This document shows, piece after piece, positions 41,989 through 52,295 of a stretch of DNA of 64,000 bases. Each line of letters starts with the position of its first letter. The first letter of the stretch is position 1. Below the pieces are notes generated by a model. That model made no database searches, was not told the DNA's origin, and saw nothing but the letters and a program-made list of their open reading frames with translations. This DNA is from Candidatus Dadabacteria bacterium (GTDB lineage Bacteria > Desulfobacterota_D > UBA1144 > Nemesobacterales > Nemesobacteraceae): assembly GCA_028823955.1 (NCBI GenBank), contig JAPPFE010000016.1:76497-140496 (forward strand), read 5' to 3'. The position numbers and the translations under genes are program-made.

Positions 41989-43245
41989 ATGCCCGAACAA
42001 AGAGTCATAAGAAATTACGTCGACAGGCCCAACTCCTACACCATCGGATCATATCTGTCCTCGGGGGGATACTCGGCGCTGAGAAAAGCCCTTGGCATGG
42101 CCCCCGGAGAAGTAACCGACGCGGTCAAGAAATCGGGTCTGCGGGGAAGGGGAGGGGCTGGCTTTCCGGCGGGGATAAAGTGGAGCTTCATTCCGCCCGA
42201 CTCCAAGAAACCGGTTTATCTCTGCTGCAACGCCGATGAGAGCGAACCCGGAAGCTTCAAGGACAGGGAGATTCTGGAGAAAGATCCCCATCAGATGATA
42301 GAGGGCATAATAATCGCCTGCTACGCTATCCGCTCCCACAAAGCCTACATATATATAAGAGGGGAGATGCCGTACGGTGCCAAAAGGATACAGCAGGCAA
42401 TAGAGGAAGCTTACGAACACGGCTATCTCGGCAAGAACATACTCCTAAGCGGCTTTGATCTCGATATGAAGCTGTATATAGGCGCCGGCGCCTATATATG
42501 CGGGGAGGAGACCGGTCTTCTTGAGTCAATAGAAGGAAAAAAGGGAGAGCCGAGACCCAAGCCTCCTTTTCCGGCTCAGGTGGGCCTTTTCGGCTGCCCC
42601 ACCATAGTCAACAACGTGGAGACGCTTGCATGCGTTCCCCATATAATAAACAACGGGGCGGACTGGTTTGCTTCGATAGGGACTCCCAGAAACACCGGAA
42701 CCAAGATTTTCGGGCTGAGCGGGCATGTGAACAAGCCCGGGCTTTACGAACTTCCTCTCGGAATAAACCTTCTTGAGCTGATTGAGGAGTACGGCGGAGG
42801 AGTTCCTGGAGGAAGAAAAATAAAAGCGGTTTCTCCCGGTGGTTCTTCTTCCGCGGTTTTTTCCGCGGATGAACTGGACATTACGATGGATTTCGATACC
42901 GTTGCGGCTGCGGGCTCCATGCTTGGGACGGCGGGAGTAACTGTGATGGATGAAACGGTGAGCATGATCAAGGTAGCCCAGAACCTTGCCCATTTCTACA
43001 GAGATGAGTCATGCGGTCAGTGCGTTCAGTGCAGAGAAGGGACGTGGTGGCTTGAGAAGATACTGAGGGAGATTGACGAAGGCAAGGGATCCATTGAGCA
43101 CCTCGACATAATACTTGACGCGTGCTCGCAGATGAGGGGAACGACCATATGTGCCCTTGCAGATGGCTGCGCCATGCCCGTTGACTCAATAGTGAGAAAA
43201 TTCAGAGACGAGTTCGAAGAGCATATAAAAAGAGGATATTCTTAG
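41989..43245 (+). CDS. nuoF: NADH-quinone oxidoreductase subunit F
   Basis: LRGRGGAGFPAGIKWSF, CNADESEPGSFKDRE, GAGAYICGEETGLLESIEG, SCGQCVQCREGT. Confidence 0.97.
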   Translation: MPEQRVIRNYVDRPNSYTIGSYLSSGGYSALRKALGMAPGEVTDAVKKSGLRGRGGAGFPAGIKWSFIPPDSKKPVYLCCNADESEPGSFKDREILEKDPHQMIEGIIIACYAIRSHKAYIYIRGEMPYGAKRIQQAIEEAYEHGYLGKNILLSGFDLDMKLYIGAGAYICGEETGLLESIEGKKGEPRPKPPFPAQVGLFGCPTIVNNVETLACVPHIINNGADWFASIGTPRNTGTKIFGLSGHVNKPGLYELPLGINLLELIEEYGGGVPGGRKIKAVSPGGSSSAVFSADELDITMDFDTVAAAGSMLGTAGVTVMDETVSMIKVAQNLAHFYRDESCGQCVQCREGTWWLEKILREIDEGKGSIEHLDIILDACSQMRGTTICALADGCAMPVDSIVRKFRDEFEEHIKRGYS

Positions 43246-43390
43246 CGCTTGTGGTTTATAATACGAACTAGTTATATCTAACCGCTTATGGCTCGGTTAA
43301 AGAAGTAAGGAGTTTTAAGGGGAGAGAGGTAGGATTTTACAACAAGCTTTGGCGCCGTCAGGGGATTGAGGGGCGTACTCCGGACGAAGT

Positions 43391-45166
43391 TTGTTAAGAT
43401 TTGGGTGGAAAGTTGCCGAGAAAGGAAGCAGCTTTAAATTGTTCGGGAAAAAAAAGAGAAATTCTTCTTTCGGGTCGATAGGGCCCACTTTTCTAGATGA
43501 CCTATTCGGCGGTGTTGTCTCCGCGATCGTAATTCTGCCGATGGCGTTAGCCTTTGGCGTTGCCTCGGGGCTAGGGCCAGTTGCTGGAATCTACGGTGCC
43601 GTCGCAGTGGGATTCTTTGCCGCCGCGTTCGGCGGCACGCCTGCGCAAATTTCCGCTCCCACCGGTCCGATGACTATCGCCATGGCCGCGATCGTCACCC
43701 TGTATGCCCACGACCTGGCGACCGCCTTCACTATCGTCATGCTGGCCGGCCTGATACAGATATCTCTGGGGTTTCTCCGGGTCGGTCGCTTTGTGGGTTA
43801 CACTCCATACTCCGTGGTTTCCGGTTTCATGACCGGGATCGGCGCGATCATCATAATCCTACAGGTCGTGACCATCCTCGGCGCCGAGCCGATTTCGGGG
43901 GGGCCGCTTGTCCAGATTGCTGCTTGGCCGAAGGCCATTGCCAACCCCAATCCGCACGATCTTGCTATTGGATTGACCGCCCTGGGTATTTGCGTTTTCT
44001 GGCCCCGCCGGATGCGACGCTTCCTGCCCCCTCCGCTGGCCGCCTTGACGATCGGCACCTGCATTGCGTTCTTCGGGCTCACCGAGGCACGAACCATCGG
44101 TGCGATTCCTGCGGGCCTTCCCGCGTTTCAGGTTCCGCAGATAGGGCTGGAATCAATCGGGCACTTTTTGGAGCCGGCACTGATTCTTGCACTTCTCGGT
44201 TCCATCGACAGCCTGCTGACCTCGTTGATAGCAGATTCCCAGACCCGCACACGCCACAATCCCGATCGGGAACTCGTGGGGCAGGGACTCGGTAATCTGG
44301 CAGCCGGTATTTTGGGCGCGTTGCCGGGCGCAGGTGCCACTCTGGGCACCGTCACCAACATCCGGGCCGGCGGCCGCAGCCCGCTGGCGGGCATCCTAAC
44401 CGCGGGCATCCTGCTCGGCCTGCTGCTCGGCTTCGGCTGGATTGCCGAACCAATTCCGCTGGCTGTTCTGGCCGGCATTCTCATTAAAGTCGGCTGGGAT
44501 ATCATTGATTGGCGCTTCGTTGTCCATCTGCGGGCGATTCGCCTTGAGTATGTTTTTATAATGCTCCTCACCTTCCTTGTGACCGTGTTTGTTGATTTAG
44601 TCACCGCCGTCGCGCTCGGGTTGATCGCTGCGGGCGTGGTCCGCTCGAGAGACTTGACTCAGAACGAACTGGAAGGCGTGTTTTCCCTGCCAGTTTTGGA
44701 CTTTGATTCTTTACCGTCTTTAGCGGACATCGATCCCTATAGCATGCCGGTCGGATTCATCAAGTTAAGAGGAAGTTTCTCGATCGCTTCCGCAAACGAA
44801 CTGACCCGAGTGATTGCTGCGGACATTGAGGATCACGACATCATCATTATTGATTTTTCCGAGACCACCACCGTGGACGATAGCGCTGCGCTTGCGATCG
44901 AGGAACTCGTCCAGTCTGCCATTGATGATGACACTGCCTGTATCGTGTTGGGCCTGTCTGGTGACGTGGGTAGAGTTCTGCAATCTCTCAAGGTCTTCCA
45001 CCGTGTCCCCGCCGGGAATTTCGTGGACAGCCTTGACGAGGCGAAACAATTGTCCAAGAATCTTCTCCACAACCGCGGTGCCGATGGAGCGAAGCTCAGC
45101 GTCGGTGAGGGAAGCGCAAATGAAGGGTACGAAGCGCCGAAGGCGGTGAGCCAAGGCTCAAACTGA
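43391..45166 (+). CDS. SulP family anion transporter with STAS domain, copy 1
   Basis: Multi-TM SulP core (GLGPVAGIYGAVAVGFFAA) and C-terminal STAS. Confidence 0.93.
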   Translation: MLRFGWKVAEKGSSFKLFGKKKRNSSFGSIGPTFLDDLFGGVVSAIVILPMALAFGVASGLGPVAGIYGAVAVGFFAAAFGGTPAQISAPTGPMTIAMAAIVTLYAHDLATAFTIVMLAGLIQISLGFLRVGRFVGYTPYSVVSGFMTGIGAIIIILQVVTILGAEPISGGPLVQIAAWPKAIANPNPHDLAIGLTALGICVFWPRRMRRFLPPPLAALTIGTCIAFFGLTEARTIGAIPAGLPAFQVPQIGLESIGHFLEPALILALLGSIDSLLTSLIADSQTRTRHNPDRELVGQGLGNLAAGILGALPGAGATLGTVTNIRAGGRSPLAGILTAGILLGLLLGFGWIAEPIPLAVLAGILIKVGWDIIDWRFVVHLRAIRLEYVFIMLLTFLVTVFVDLVTAVALGLIAAGVVRSRDLTQNELEGVFSLPVLDFDSLPSLADIDPYSMPVGFIKLRGSFSIASANELTRVIAADIEDHDIIIIDFSETTTVDDSAALAIEELVQSAIDDDTACIVLGLSGDVGRVLQSLKVFHRVPAGNFVDSLDEAKQLSKNLLHNRGADGAKLSVGEGSANEGYEAPKAVSQGSN

Positions 45167-45172
45167 CTCCAC

Positions 45173-45262
45173 GCCCATTGAATCAACAGTGGGAAAATTC
45201 AGGAACGAGTTTGAAGGGCATATAAAAAAGAGGGCATTTTTAGCGCTTGTAGTTTAAAATAC
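45173..45262. repeat. Duplicated remnant of the nuoF 3' end plus its downstream sequence (matches ~43173-43262)
   Basis: cccattgaatcaacagtgggaaaattcaggaacgagtttgaagggcatataaaaa...tagcgcttgtagttta aligns to the nuoF tail cccgttgactcaatagtgagaaaattcagagacgagttcgaagagcatataaaaa...tagcgcttgtggttta. Confidence 0.85.
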
Positions 45263-45390
45263 AATAATGTGTATCTGAATACTTCATGGTTCGGTTAGAA
45301 AGGCAAGGAGGATCATGGGTGGGAAGTTACCGAAAAAGGAAGCAGCTTTAAATTGTTCAGGAAAAAAAGGAGAATTCTTCTTTCGGGTCG

Positions 45391-47010
45391 ATGAGGCGCA
45401 CTTTTCTAGATGACATATTCGGCGGTGTCACTTCCGCGATCGTAATGCTGCCGCTGGCGTTAGCTTTCGGGGTTGCCTCGGGGCTAGGGCCGGTTGCCGG
45501 AATCTACGGTGCTGTCGCGGTGGGATTCTTTGCCGCTACGTTCGGCGGCACGCCTGCGCAGATCTCCGGTCCCACCGGTCCGATGACTATCGCCATGGCT
45601 GCGATTGTCACCCTGTATGCCCACGATCTGGCGACCGCATTCACCATCGTCATGCTGGCCGGCCTGATACAGATATCTTTGGGGTTTCTCCGGGTCGGAC
45701 GCTTTGTGGGGTACACTCCATACTCCGTGATTTCCGGTTTCATGACCGGGATCGGCGCGATCATCATAATCCTCCAGGTCGTGACTATCCTCGGTGCTGA
45801 GCCGATTCCGGGAGGGCCGCTTGTCCAGATTGCTGCTTGGCCGGAAGCCATTGCCAACCCCAATCCGCACGACCTTGCTGTTGGTTTAATCGCCTTGGGT
45901 ATTTGTATTTTCTGGCCCCGCCGGATACGACGCTTCCTGCCCCCTGCGCTGGCCGCCTTGACGATCGGCACCTGCATTGCGTTGTTCGGACTCAACGAGG
46001 CACGAACCATGGGCGCGATTCCTGCGGGCCTTCCCGCGTTTCAGGTTCCGCAGATAGGGCTGGAATCAATCGGGCACTTTTTGGAGCCGGCACTGATTCT
46101 TGCGCTTCTCGGTTCCATTGACAGCCTGCTGACCTCGTTGATAGCAGATTCTCAAACCCGCACACGCCACAACCCCGATCGGGAACTCGTGGGGCAGGGC
46201 CTCGGTAATCTGGCGGCCGGTATTCTGGGCGCGTTGCCGGGCTCGGGAGCTCCGCTGGTCACCGTCACCAACATCCGGGCCGGCGGGCGCACTCCGCTTG
46301 CGGGCATCCTGACCGCGATCTTGCTGCTCGGCCTGCTGCTCGGCTTCGGCTGGATTGCCGAACCGATTCCGCTGGCTGTTCTGGCCGGCATTCTGATTAA
46401 AGTCGGCTGGGATATTATTGACTGGCGCTTTGTTGTCCATCTGCGGGTGATTCGCCTTGAGTATGTCTTTATAATGCTCCTCACCTTCCTCGTGACCGTG
46501 TTTGTTGATTTAGTCACCGCTGTCGCGCTCGGGTTGATCACTGCGGGCGTGGTGCGCTCGAGAGACTTGACTCAGAACGAACTGGAAGGCGTGTTTTCCC
46601 TGCCAGTTCTGGATTTTGATTCTTTACCGTCTTTAGCGGACATCAATCCCCATAACCTGCCGGTCGGATTCATCAAGTTAAGAGGAAGTTTCTCGATTGC
46701 TTCCGCAAACGAACTGACCCGAGTTATTGCTGCAGACATCGAGGATCACGACGTCATCATCCTCGACTTCTCCGAGACCACCAGCGTGGACGATAGCGCT
46801 GCGCTTGCGATCGAGGAACTCGTCCAGTCTGCCATTGATGATGACACTGCCTGTATCGTGTTGGGCCTGTCTGGTGACGTGGGTAGAGTTCTGCAATCTC
46901 TCAAGGTCTTCCACCGTGTCCCCGCCGGGAATTTCGTGGACACCCTTGACGAGGCGAAGCAGTTGTCCAAGAGCCTCCTTCACGAGCGCGGTGCCGATGA
47001 CGAAGCCTAG
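45391..47010 (+). CDS. SulP family anion transporter with STAS domain, copy 2
   Basis: Near-identical over its length to copy 1 by eye (well over 90%). Confidence 0.92.
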   Translation: MRRTFLDDIFGGVTSAIVMLPLALAFGVASGLGPVAGIYGAVAVGFFAATFGGTPAQISGPTGPMTIAMAAIVTLYAHDLATAFTIVMLAGLIQISLGFLRVGRFVGYTPYSVISGFMTGIGAIIIILQVVTILGAEPIPGGPLVQIAAWPEAIANPNPHDLAVGLIALGICIFWPRRIRRFLPPALAALTIGTCIALFGLNEARTMGAIPAGLPAFQVPQIGLESIGHFLEPALILALLGSIDSLLTSLIADSQTRTRHNPDRELVGQGLGNLAAGILGALPGSGAPLVTVTNIRAGGRTPLAGILTAILLLGLLLGFGWIAEPIPLAVLAGILIKVGWDIIDWRFVVHLRVIRLEYVFIMLLTFLVTVFVDLVTAVALGLITAGVVRSRDLTQNELEGVFSLPVLDFDSLPSLADINPHNLPVGFIKLRGSFSIASANELTRVIAADIEDHDVIILDFSETTSVDDSAALAIEELVQSAIDDDTACIVLGLSGDVGRVLQSLKVFHRVPAGNFVDTLDEAKQLSKSLLHERGADDEA

Positions 47011-47072
47011 CGAGGGAGGATGAACGGTGCCGTGCAGACGCGCTGGCGCATATGTTCACGCGCACCCATAGA

Positions 47073-48497
47073 TTATCCGAGAGAATTTCTGAGCGTTTGA
47101 TTTACTACTGCGGGATCGGCTTTTCCTCTTGTTGCCTTCATCACCTGACCGACGAAAAAACTGAGAAGCTTTGTGTCCCCGTTCCTATATCTCTCGACTT
47201 CCTTCGGATTTTCTTCGATTATTTTGCTTATAATAGAGGAAATCTCGTCTTCATCGGTAATCTGGGCAAGCCCCTTTTCGGTTACTATTTCTTCTGCGCG
47301 TTTTCCCCCGCTTATCATCTCGGAGAATATTTCCTTGGCGGTCTTGCGGTTTATTTTTCCTTCCCCGATAAGGTTAAGCAGTTCGGCGAGGTTCTCGGGC
47401 TTAACCGGAAATTCTGCTATGCTGTCTTCGTTCTCCACTTCTCTAAGCATCTCGTTTAATATCCAGTTACTCGCCGCCTTCTTGTCTTTCGTGTGTTTTG
47501 CACACTCTTCAAAGTATTCGGCAAGCGGTCTTGAAGATGAAAGCGTCTCGGCATCGTTTCTCGGTATATTGAATTCATCCACGAACCTGCTGAGTTTTTC
47601 TTCGGGAAGTTCCGGGAGGGACAGGCGGATTTTCTCCAGATAATCCTCCACCACCACAACCGGCAGAAGGTCCGGGTCCGGGAAGTACCTGTAGTCGTGA
47701 GCCTCCTCTTTTGATCTCATTGCGAACGTGACCCCTCTTTGGGAGTCGAAAAGCCTTGTTTCCTGGACCACCTTTCCGCCACCTCGCAGAACCGTCTCCT
47801 GTCTCTTTATTTCGTATTCTATGGCCCTTTGTATGAAGCGGAAGGAATTAAGATTTTTGATCTCGGTTTTAGTCCCGAGTTCGCTCTGCCCTGCCAGCCG
47901 CACGGAGACGTTCGCGTCGCAGCGCAGGCTTCCTTCCTCCATGTTCCCGTCGCAAACCTCGATATATCTGAGGATTGTCCTAAGTTTCTTTACGTATTCA
48001 ACCGCTTCTTCAGCGGTTGAGATGTCGGGCTCGCTGACTATCTCCACAAGCGGCACTCCCGCCCTGTTGAGATCCACGTGGCTTTCAAAGTCGGAGTATT
48101 CGTGCACGAGTTTCCCCGCGTCTTCTTCCAGGTGTATTCGGGTTATCCTGATCTTTTTTTTGCCGTCCCCCGAATCTATCTCGAGATGTCCTCTGAGGCA
48201 AAGCGGTTCGTCGTACTGCGAAATCTGGTATCCCTTCGGAAGGTCCGGGTAGAAGTAGTTCTTCCTTGCGAATCTGGATTTCTGGGCGATTTCGCAGTTG
48301 GTCGCAAGACCGGCCTTTATGGCGTATTCAAGAACCCTTTCGTTAAAAACCGGCAACACCCCCGGCATTCCCAGACAGACCGGATTCACCTGGGAGTTGG
48401 GGGGACTTCCGAATTTCGTCGAGGAAGAAGAAAATATCTTGGATTCAGTGGCAAGTTGTGCGTGTACTTCGAGACCGATTACCGCTTCGTACTCCAT
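47073..48497 (-). CDS. gatB: Asp-tRNA(Asn)/Glu-tRNA(Gln) amidotransferase subunit B
   Basis: [39 protein letters not shown]. Confidence 0.97.
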   Translation of the reverse strand: MEYEAVIGLEVHAQLATESKIFSSSSTKFGSPPNSQVNPVCLGMPGVLPVFNERVLEYAIKAGLATNCEIAQKSRFARKNYFYPDLPKGYQISQYDEPLCLRGHLEIDSGDGKKKIRITRIHLEEDAGKLVHEYSDFESHVDLNRAGVPLVEIVSEPDISTAEEAVEYVKKLRTILRYIEVCDGNMEEGSLRCDANVSVRLAGQSELGTKTEIKNLNSFRFIQRAIEYEIKRQETVLRGGGKVVQETRLFDSQRGVTFAMRSKEEAHDYRYFPDPDLLPVVVVEDYLEKIRLSLPELPEEKLSRFVDEFNIPRNDAETLSSSRPLAEYFEECAKHTKDKKAASNWILNEMLREVENEDSIAEFPVKPENLAELLNLIGEGKINRKTAKEIFSEMISGGKRAEEIVTEKGLAQITDEDEISSIISKIIEENPKEVERYRNGDTKLLSFFVGQVMKATRGKADPAVVNQTLRNSLG

Positions 48498-48801
48498 TGA
48501 TCGTTCCTTTGGGAAAAATTTGATAAAGCAGCCGAGCGAAAATTATATATGTACTTGGCCAGCAGGCAACCTCTGGTCCGCGTATTTCTGTCTGGAACAG
48601 GGAATAGATCTAGCGGAAAGCCCCCTCAACGGATCAATCGTTTCTTTTTGACCTTTCGCCCCAAAAACTTTATTCTTTCTGCCCATGGAGGTGTATCCTC
48701 CTGTTGATTAGTTTGAGTGAATTCAAATCAATCGGATATGCCGCTTTTTTTTCAAACCCTCCGTACACCAGATTTGAATATAACTCAGAGGAGGACGTAA
48801 G

Positions 48802-50067
48802 ATGAGGATTTTAGCAGTTTTAGCTGTTTCTTTAATGACACTGTTTACCTTTATGCCACTTCCCGCCCAAGCCGACGGCGACCAGAGCATAAAGGAGCAG
48901 ATAGAGGACCTTAAGAAGCAGATAGAAAGGCTTGAGCAGCAGATGAACATGAAGGAGTACGAGGCCACGGTGAAAGATTCTAAGGCTTGGTACAACAAGA
49001 TAAAGGTCAAGACCAAAAAAGGCGCGGGTCTTACTTTCCAGACCGCGGACAGCAACTACAAGCTCAGGATGCGCTTTTTTGGACAGTTTCTGGCCAACTA
49101 CACAGATCCTGACGCTGACGAAGAGGGTTTCGGTTTCAGTGTAAGAAGCCTCTGGTTGATCTGGGACGGTAACGCTTTCGCTCCCTGGATGAAATACACG
49201 GTTCAGTATGATCTCGCAGGGGGCGGGCTAAAGGATATGAGGCTTTCGTTTGCCAAGAACAAGGCTTTTGTTCCCACGATAGGCCAGTACAAGGTTCCGT
49301 TTAGCAGAGAGTTTCTTACCTCAATTACCGCCCTGCAGCTTGTGGGAACCTCGATCATAGACGATTACTTTCGGTATGGCAGGGATATCGGTGGTGGTGT
49401 TTACGGTTTCCTCGGAGACGGTATGATTCGCTATGATGCGGGTGTTTTCCAAGGCGAAGGTGCGAACCAGAAAAACGACAAGGGTGATACCGGTATGCTC
49501 TGGGCAGGAAGGGTTCAGGTGGCCATTATCGGCGGAAAAGCCAGGAGTGTAAAAGAGAATTTTGCCAAGAGGCCAACGCTCATGGTTGCAACCGCTGTTG
49601 CGGGTATAGATGTTGAGGACGGCAATGATGGCAATATAGGAATTCCATCCGGAGAGAGGGCGCTTGAGAGCGGAACAGTCACCTCCTTTACGGCGGATAT
49701 AAACTACAGGGATCCAAGGTTCAACCTTACCGGAGAGTATGTAGGAAGGTGGGCCAATCCCGATGAGGGCGGTGTAGATACTGCCTATGATCAGGGTTTC
49801 AGGGTTCAGGGCGGTTTCTTCCTCCTTCCGAAAAGGATTGAGCTTGCATCGAGGTACGCGATGGTCATCTTTGACGATAGTGCCAGCGTTCTCGGAGGAA
49901 ATGACCTTGACAACGTATGGACGTTCACCCAGGGGCTTAGCTACTACCTGAGCGGCAATCACAAGTGGAAAGTGCAGCTTGACTACACGTTCCAGAGGGA
50001 AGAGGATCTCGCTGGCGCAGAGTCTGATGAGTCGATTGTAAGAGCGCAGGTTCAGACCTACTTTTAG
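48802..50067 (+). CDS. Outer-membrane porin (OprO/OprP-like)
   Basis: Signal peptide, coiled-coil IKEQIEDLKKQIERLEQQM, beta-barrel pattern ending in aromatic F. Confidence 0.85.
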   Translation: MRILAVLAVSLMTLFTFMPLPAQADGDQSIKEQIEDLKKQIERLEQQMNMKEYEATVKDSKAWYNKIKVKTKKGAGLTFQTADSNYKLRMRFFGQFLANYTDPDADEEGFGFSVRSLWLIWDGNAFAPWMKYTVQYDLAGGGLKDMRLSFAKNKAFVPTIGQYKVPFSREFLTSITALQLVGTSIIDDYFRYGRDIGGGVYGFLGDGMIRYDAGVFQGEGANQKNDKGDTGMLWAGRVQVAIIGGKARSVKENFAKRPTLMVATAVAGIDVEDGNDGNIGIPSGERALESGTVTSFTADINYRDPRFNLTGEYVGRWANPDEGGVDTAYDQGFRVQGGFFLLPKRIELASRYAMVIFDDSASVLGGNDLDNVWTFTQGLSYYLSGNHKWKVQLDYTFQREEDLAGAESDESIVRAQVQTYF

Positions 50068-50299
50068 GGATGCGTTTGGAGATATAGTCAAATCTGGTGT
50101 ATGGGAGCATAATCAAGCGGCGATCTGATAGTCTGTTTTCACCTCTGCTGTTTTATCCATTACCTGCTCGATTCCATTTTTGAATTTCCTTCTTTAGCTT
50201 TCTCGACGAAACGCACAACAGGGCATTATTGGTATTTTCCTAATTTGAGTTCACGGTGTAATTTAGATTCCGGTACTCTTTTCACTGAGAAGGACCGAT

Positions 50300-50965
50300 A
50301 TGCAAGAGACAAAAGCCCTTATAGTTTCTCCGCACCCGGATGACCTTGAAATAGGCATGGGAGGAACTGCCTGCCTGCTTCTGGAAAAAGGTGTTGACGT
50401 GGTTTCCGTTATCGTTACGGATGGAAGGAGAAGTGCGAATCCCCTTGGTATTTCGCAGGAAGAGCTTGTGCAGACAAGGGAACGGGAAGTTAGGACATCC
50501 TCAGAGATACTCGGAGTGGAGGTTTCTCTTCTGGGGTTCTCCGACATGGAGTCCGATTCGAACAAGCGTGAATTCAGTTCCAGAATGGCGGAAGTAATAA
50601 CAAATCTCCGCCCGGGGGAGATATACCTCCCGCATCCTGAAATTGACAAGCACAGAACCCACAGGACGGTTTCCCGCCTGACGCTTGATTGTCTCAACGC
50701 GGCGCTTGGGGAAAGCCCTTTTGAGTGTGAATGCTGGTTCTATGAGGTGTGGACGCCTTTTCCTTCATACGACCGGATCGAGGATATAACGTCTTTTGCC
50801 GACCGCAAGCGCCAGGCGATTGAGGCGCACATGAGCCAGACGTCCTACAAGGACTACACAGACGGCATAATGGGCCTTAACAGGTACAGGGGGGCTTTTC
50901 ACGACACCGCGGACGGATTCGCGCCGCTTTGGGCCGAGGTCTTCATAAAGCATGACTCCGGGTGA
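50300..50965 (+). CDS. PIG-L family deacetylase
   Basis: VSPHPDDLEIGMGGT, HPEIDKHRTHR. Confidence 0.9.
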   Translation: MQETKALIVSPHPDDLEIGMGGTACLLLEKGVDVVSVIVTDGRRSANPLGISQEELVQTREREVRTSSEILGVEVSLLGFSDMESDSNKREFSSRMAEVITNLRPGEIYLPHPEIDKHRTHRTVSRLTLDCLNAALGESPFECECWFYEVWTPFPSYDRIEDITSFADRKRQAIEAHMSQTSYKDYTDGIMGLNRYRGAFHDTADGFAPLWAEVFIKHDSG

Positions 50966-50967
50966 CC

Positions 50968-51618
50968 TTATCTCGGAACGTATTTTCTTTTCCTTGACCA
51001 GAGAAGCAGGTCAAACTCATCAAGACTGATTCCCAGTTCGCGAGAGGCTTCCGTCATAAGGTTTTCGGTTTCAAGGTATCTTTTTTTCGTCAGGGGATAC
51101 TTCGTTTCGCCTATGATCCCCAGTTCGAAAAGGGATGCCAGATTGTTTCGGTCAAGAATCGCATAGCCTGAGAATCCCAGATTCCTTAGAAAATGGCTTG
51201 CCTGCATGTATCCGAGTCCCTTTATCCCGGGATTTTTTGCGAAGAAATCTCTTCTTTCCACCCTGTCTTCGAAGGAACTGACAAGTGATTTCAAAAGAAA
51301 TCCGTGTTCTTCCCTAAGATATTCTCTGGTGAAAACGATATAGCGGGATGCGTTCTCGGCATATTTGTGAATTGCTCCAATACGTTCCAGCAGTTCGTCT
51401 TCTTCTCCGTCCACGAGCTTTTCTCCTATGGCGCTCATGCATTGGCCGGCTATCTTGGGGCCGACCCCGGAACTCAGTATGCAGAATGAAAGTTCACGGA
51501 AGATCTGGCGGTCGTCAGCCTCCCGAAAAGCCTGCTTGAATTCCAAAAGCCGGTCCTGTATCTCTTCTTTTTTAAGCTCGTAGAGTTCCAGAAGCTCCAG
51601 TTTTTCTTCTTCCGTCAT
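50968..51618 (-). CDS. OGG2-type N-glycosylase/DNA lyase paralogue lacking the catalytic Lys
   Basis: GIKGLGYMQASHFLRNLGFSGYAILDRNNL, HhH fold. Confidence 0.8.
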   Translation of the reverse strand: MTEEEKLELLELYELKKEEIQDRLLEFKQAFREADDRQIFRELSFCILSSGVGPKIAGQCMSAIGEKLVDGEEDELLERIGAIHKYAENASRYIVFTREYLREEHGFLLKSLVSSFEDRVERRDFFAKNPGIKGLGYMQASHFLRNLGFSGYAILDRNNLASLFELGIIGETKYPLTKKRYLETENLMTEASRELGISLDEFDLLLWSRKRKYVPR

Positions 51619-51643
51619 CCGAGGGACCCTGTTTTCCGAGGCG

Positions 51644-52288
51644 TCATTTCAGTATTTCGCCTGTTTTCTCGCTCCACAGAAACAGATCCATTTCATCGAA
51701 ATCAAATCCGTTTTTCTCCGTGAATTTCTTGAACTTGTTCTCAATCTCAATGTATTTTGACCTTGAGTGCGGTGCCCGCGGAGACTCCGTTATACCTAGC
51801 TCGAAGAGACACTGGAGTATGTGTTTGTCAAGAATTGCGTAGCCGCGAAAACCAACATTTCTTAGAAAATGGCTTGCTTCCTTAAAACCGAGCCCCTTTA
51901 TATCCTTGTTGAGCGCGAAAAAGTCTCTTCGCTCTGCCGGATTTTCAAAGGAAAGAAGAAGCGGTCTTAGCCTGAGTCCGTATCTGCTGGCCAAATAGTC
52001 TCTTGTGTGGATCACGTGTTTTGAGCGCACGTTTGGGAATCTGTAAACTCCCCGCAGTCTTGCCCTCAGTTCGTCCTCGCTTGCCCTCGGGAGTATGCTT
52101 CTTACGGCACTAAGCGCGCTCAGTCCCATCTTGGCGCTCGTTCCGGCCGTGAATATGCAGAAGACGAGTTCTTCGAAGATTGCTTCTTCGGAGGCGTTTT
52201 TGATGATATTCTCAAATTCCCCGAGTTTCTTTCTTATTTCCGGGGCTTTGTGCGGAAGGTCTTTTCTTATTGACCGTACTGTCAGCAT
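51644..52288 (-). CDS. OGG2-type N-glycosylase/DNA lyase
   Basis: DIKGLGFKEASHFLRNVGFRGYAILDKHIL with catalytic K and D. Confidence 0.88.
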   Translation of the reverse strand: MLTVRSIRKDLPHKAPEIRKKLGEFENIIKNASEEAIFEELVFCIFTAGTSAKMGLSALSAVRSILPRASEDELRARLRGVYRFPNVRSKHVIHTRDYLASRYGLRLRPLLLSFENPAERRDFFALNKDIKGLGFKEASHFLRNVGFRGYAILDKHILQCLFELGITESPRAPHSRSKYIEIENKFKKFTEKNGFDFDEMDLFLWSEKTGEILK

Positions 52289-52295
52289 CCGGGAT

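Noticed and set aside
43798-46541. Antisense ORFs shared by both SulP copies (e.g. 44128-44604 and 46152-46541)
   Set aside because: They recur only because the SulP genes are duplicated; R/P/S-rich antisense translation without motifs
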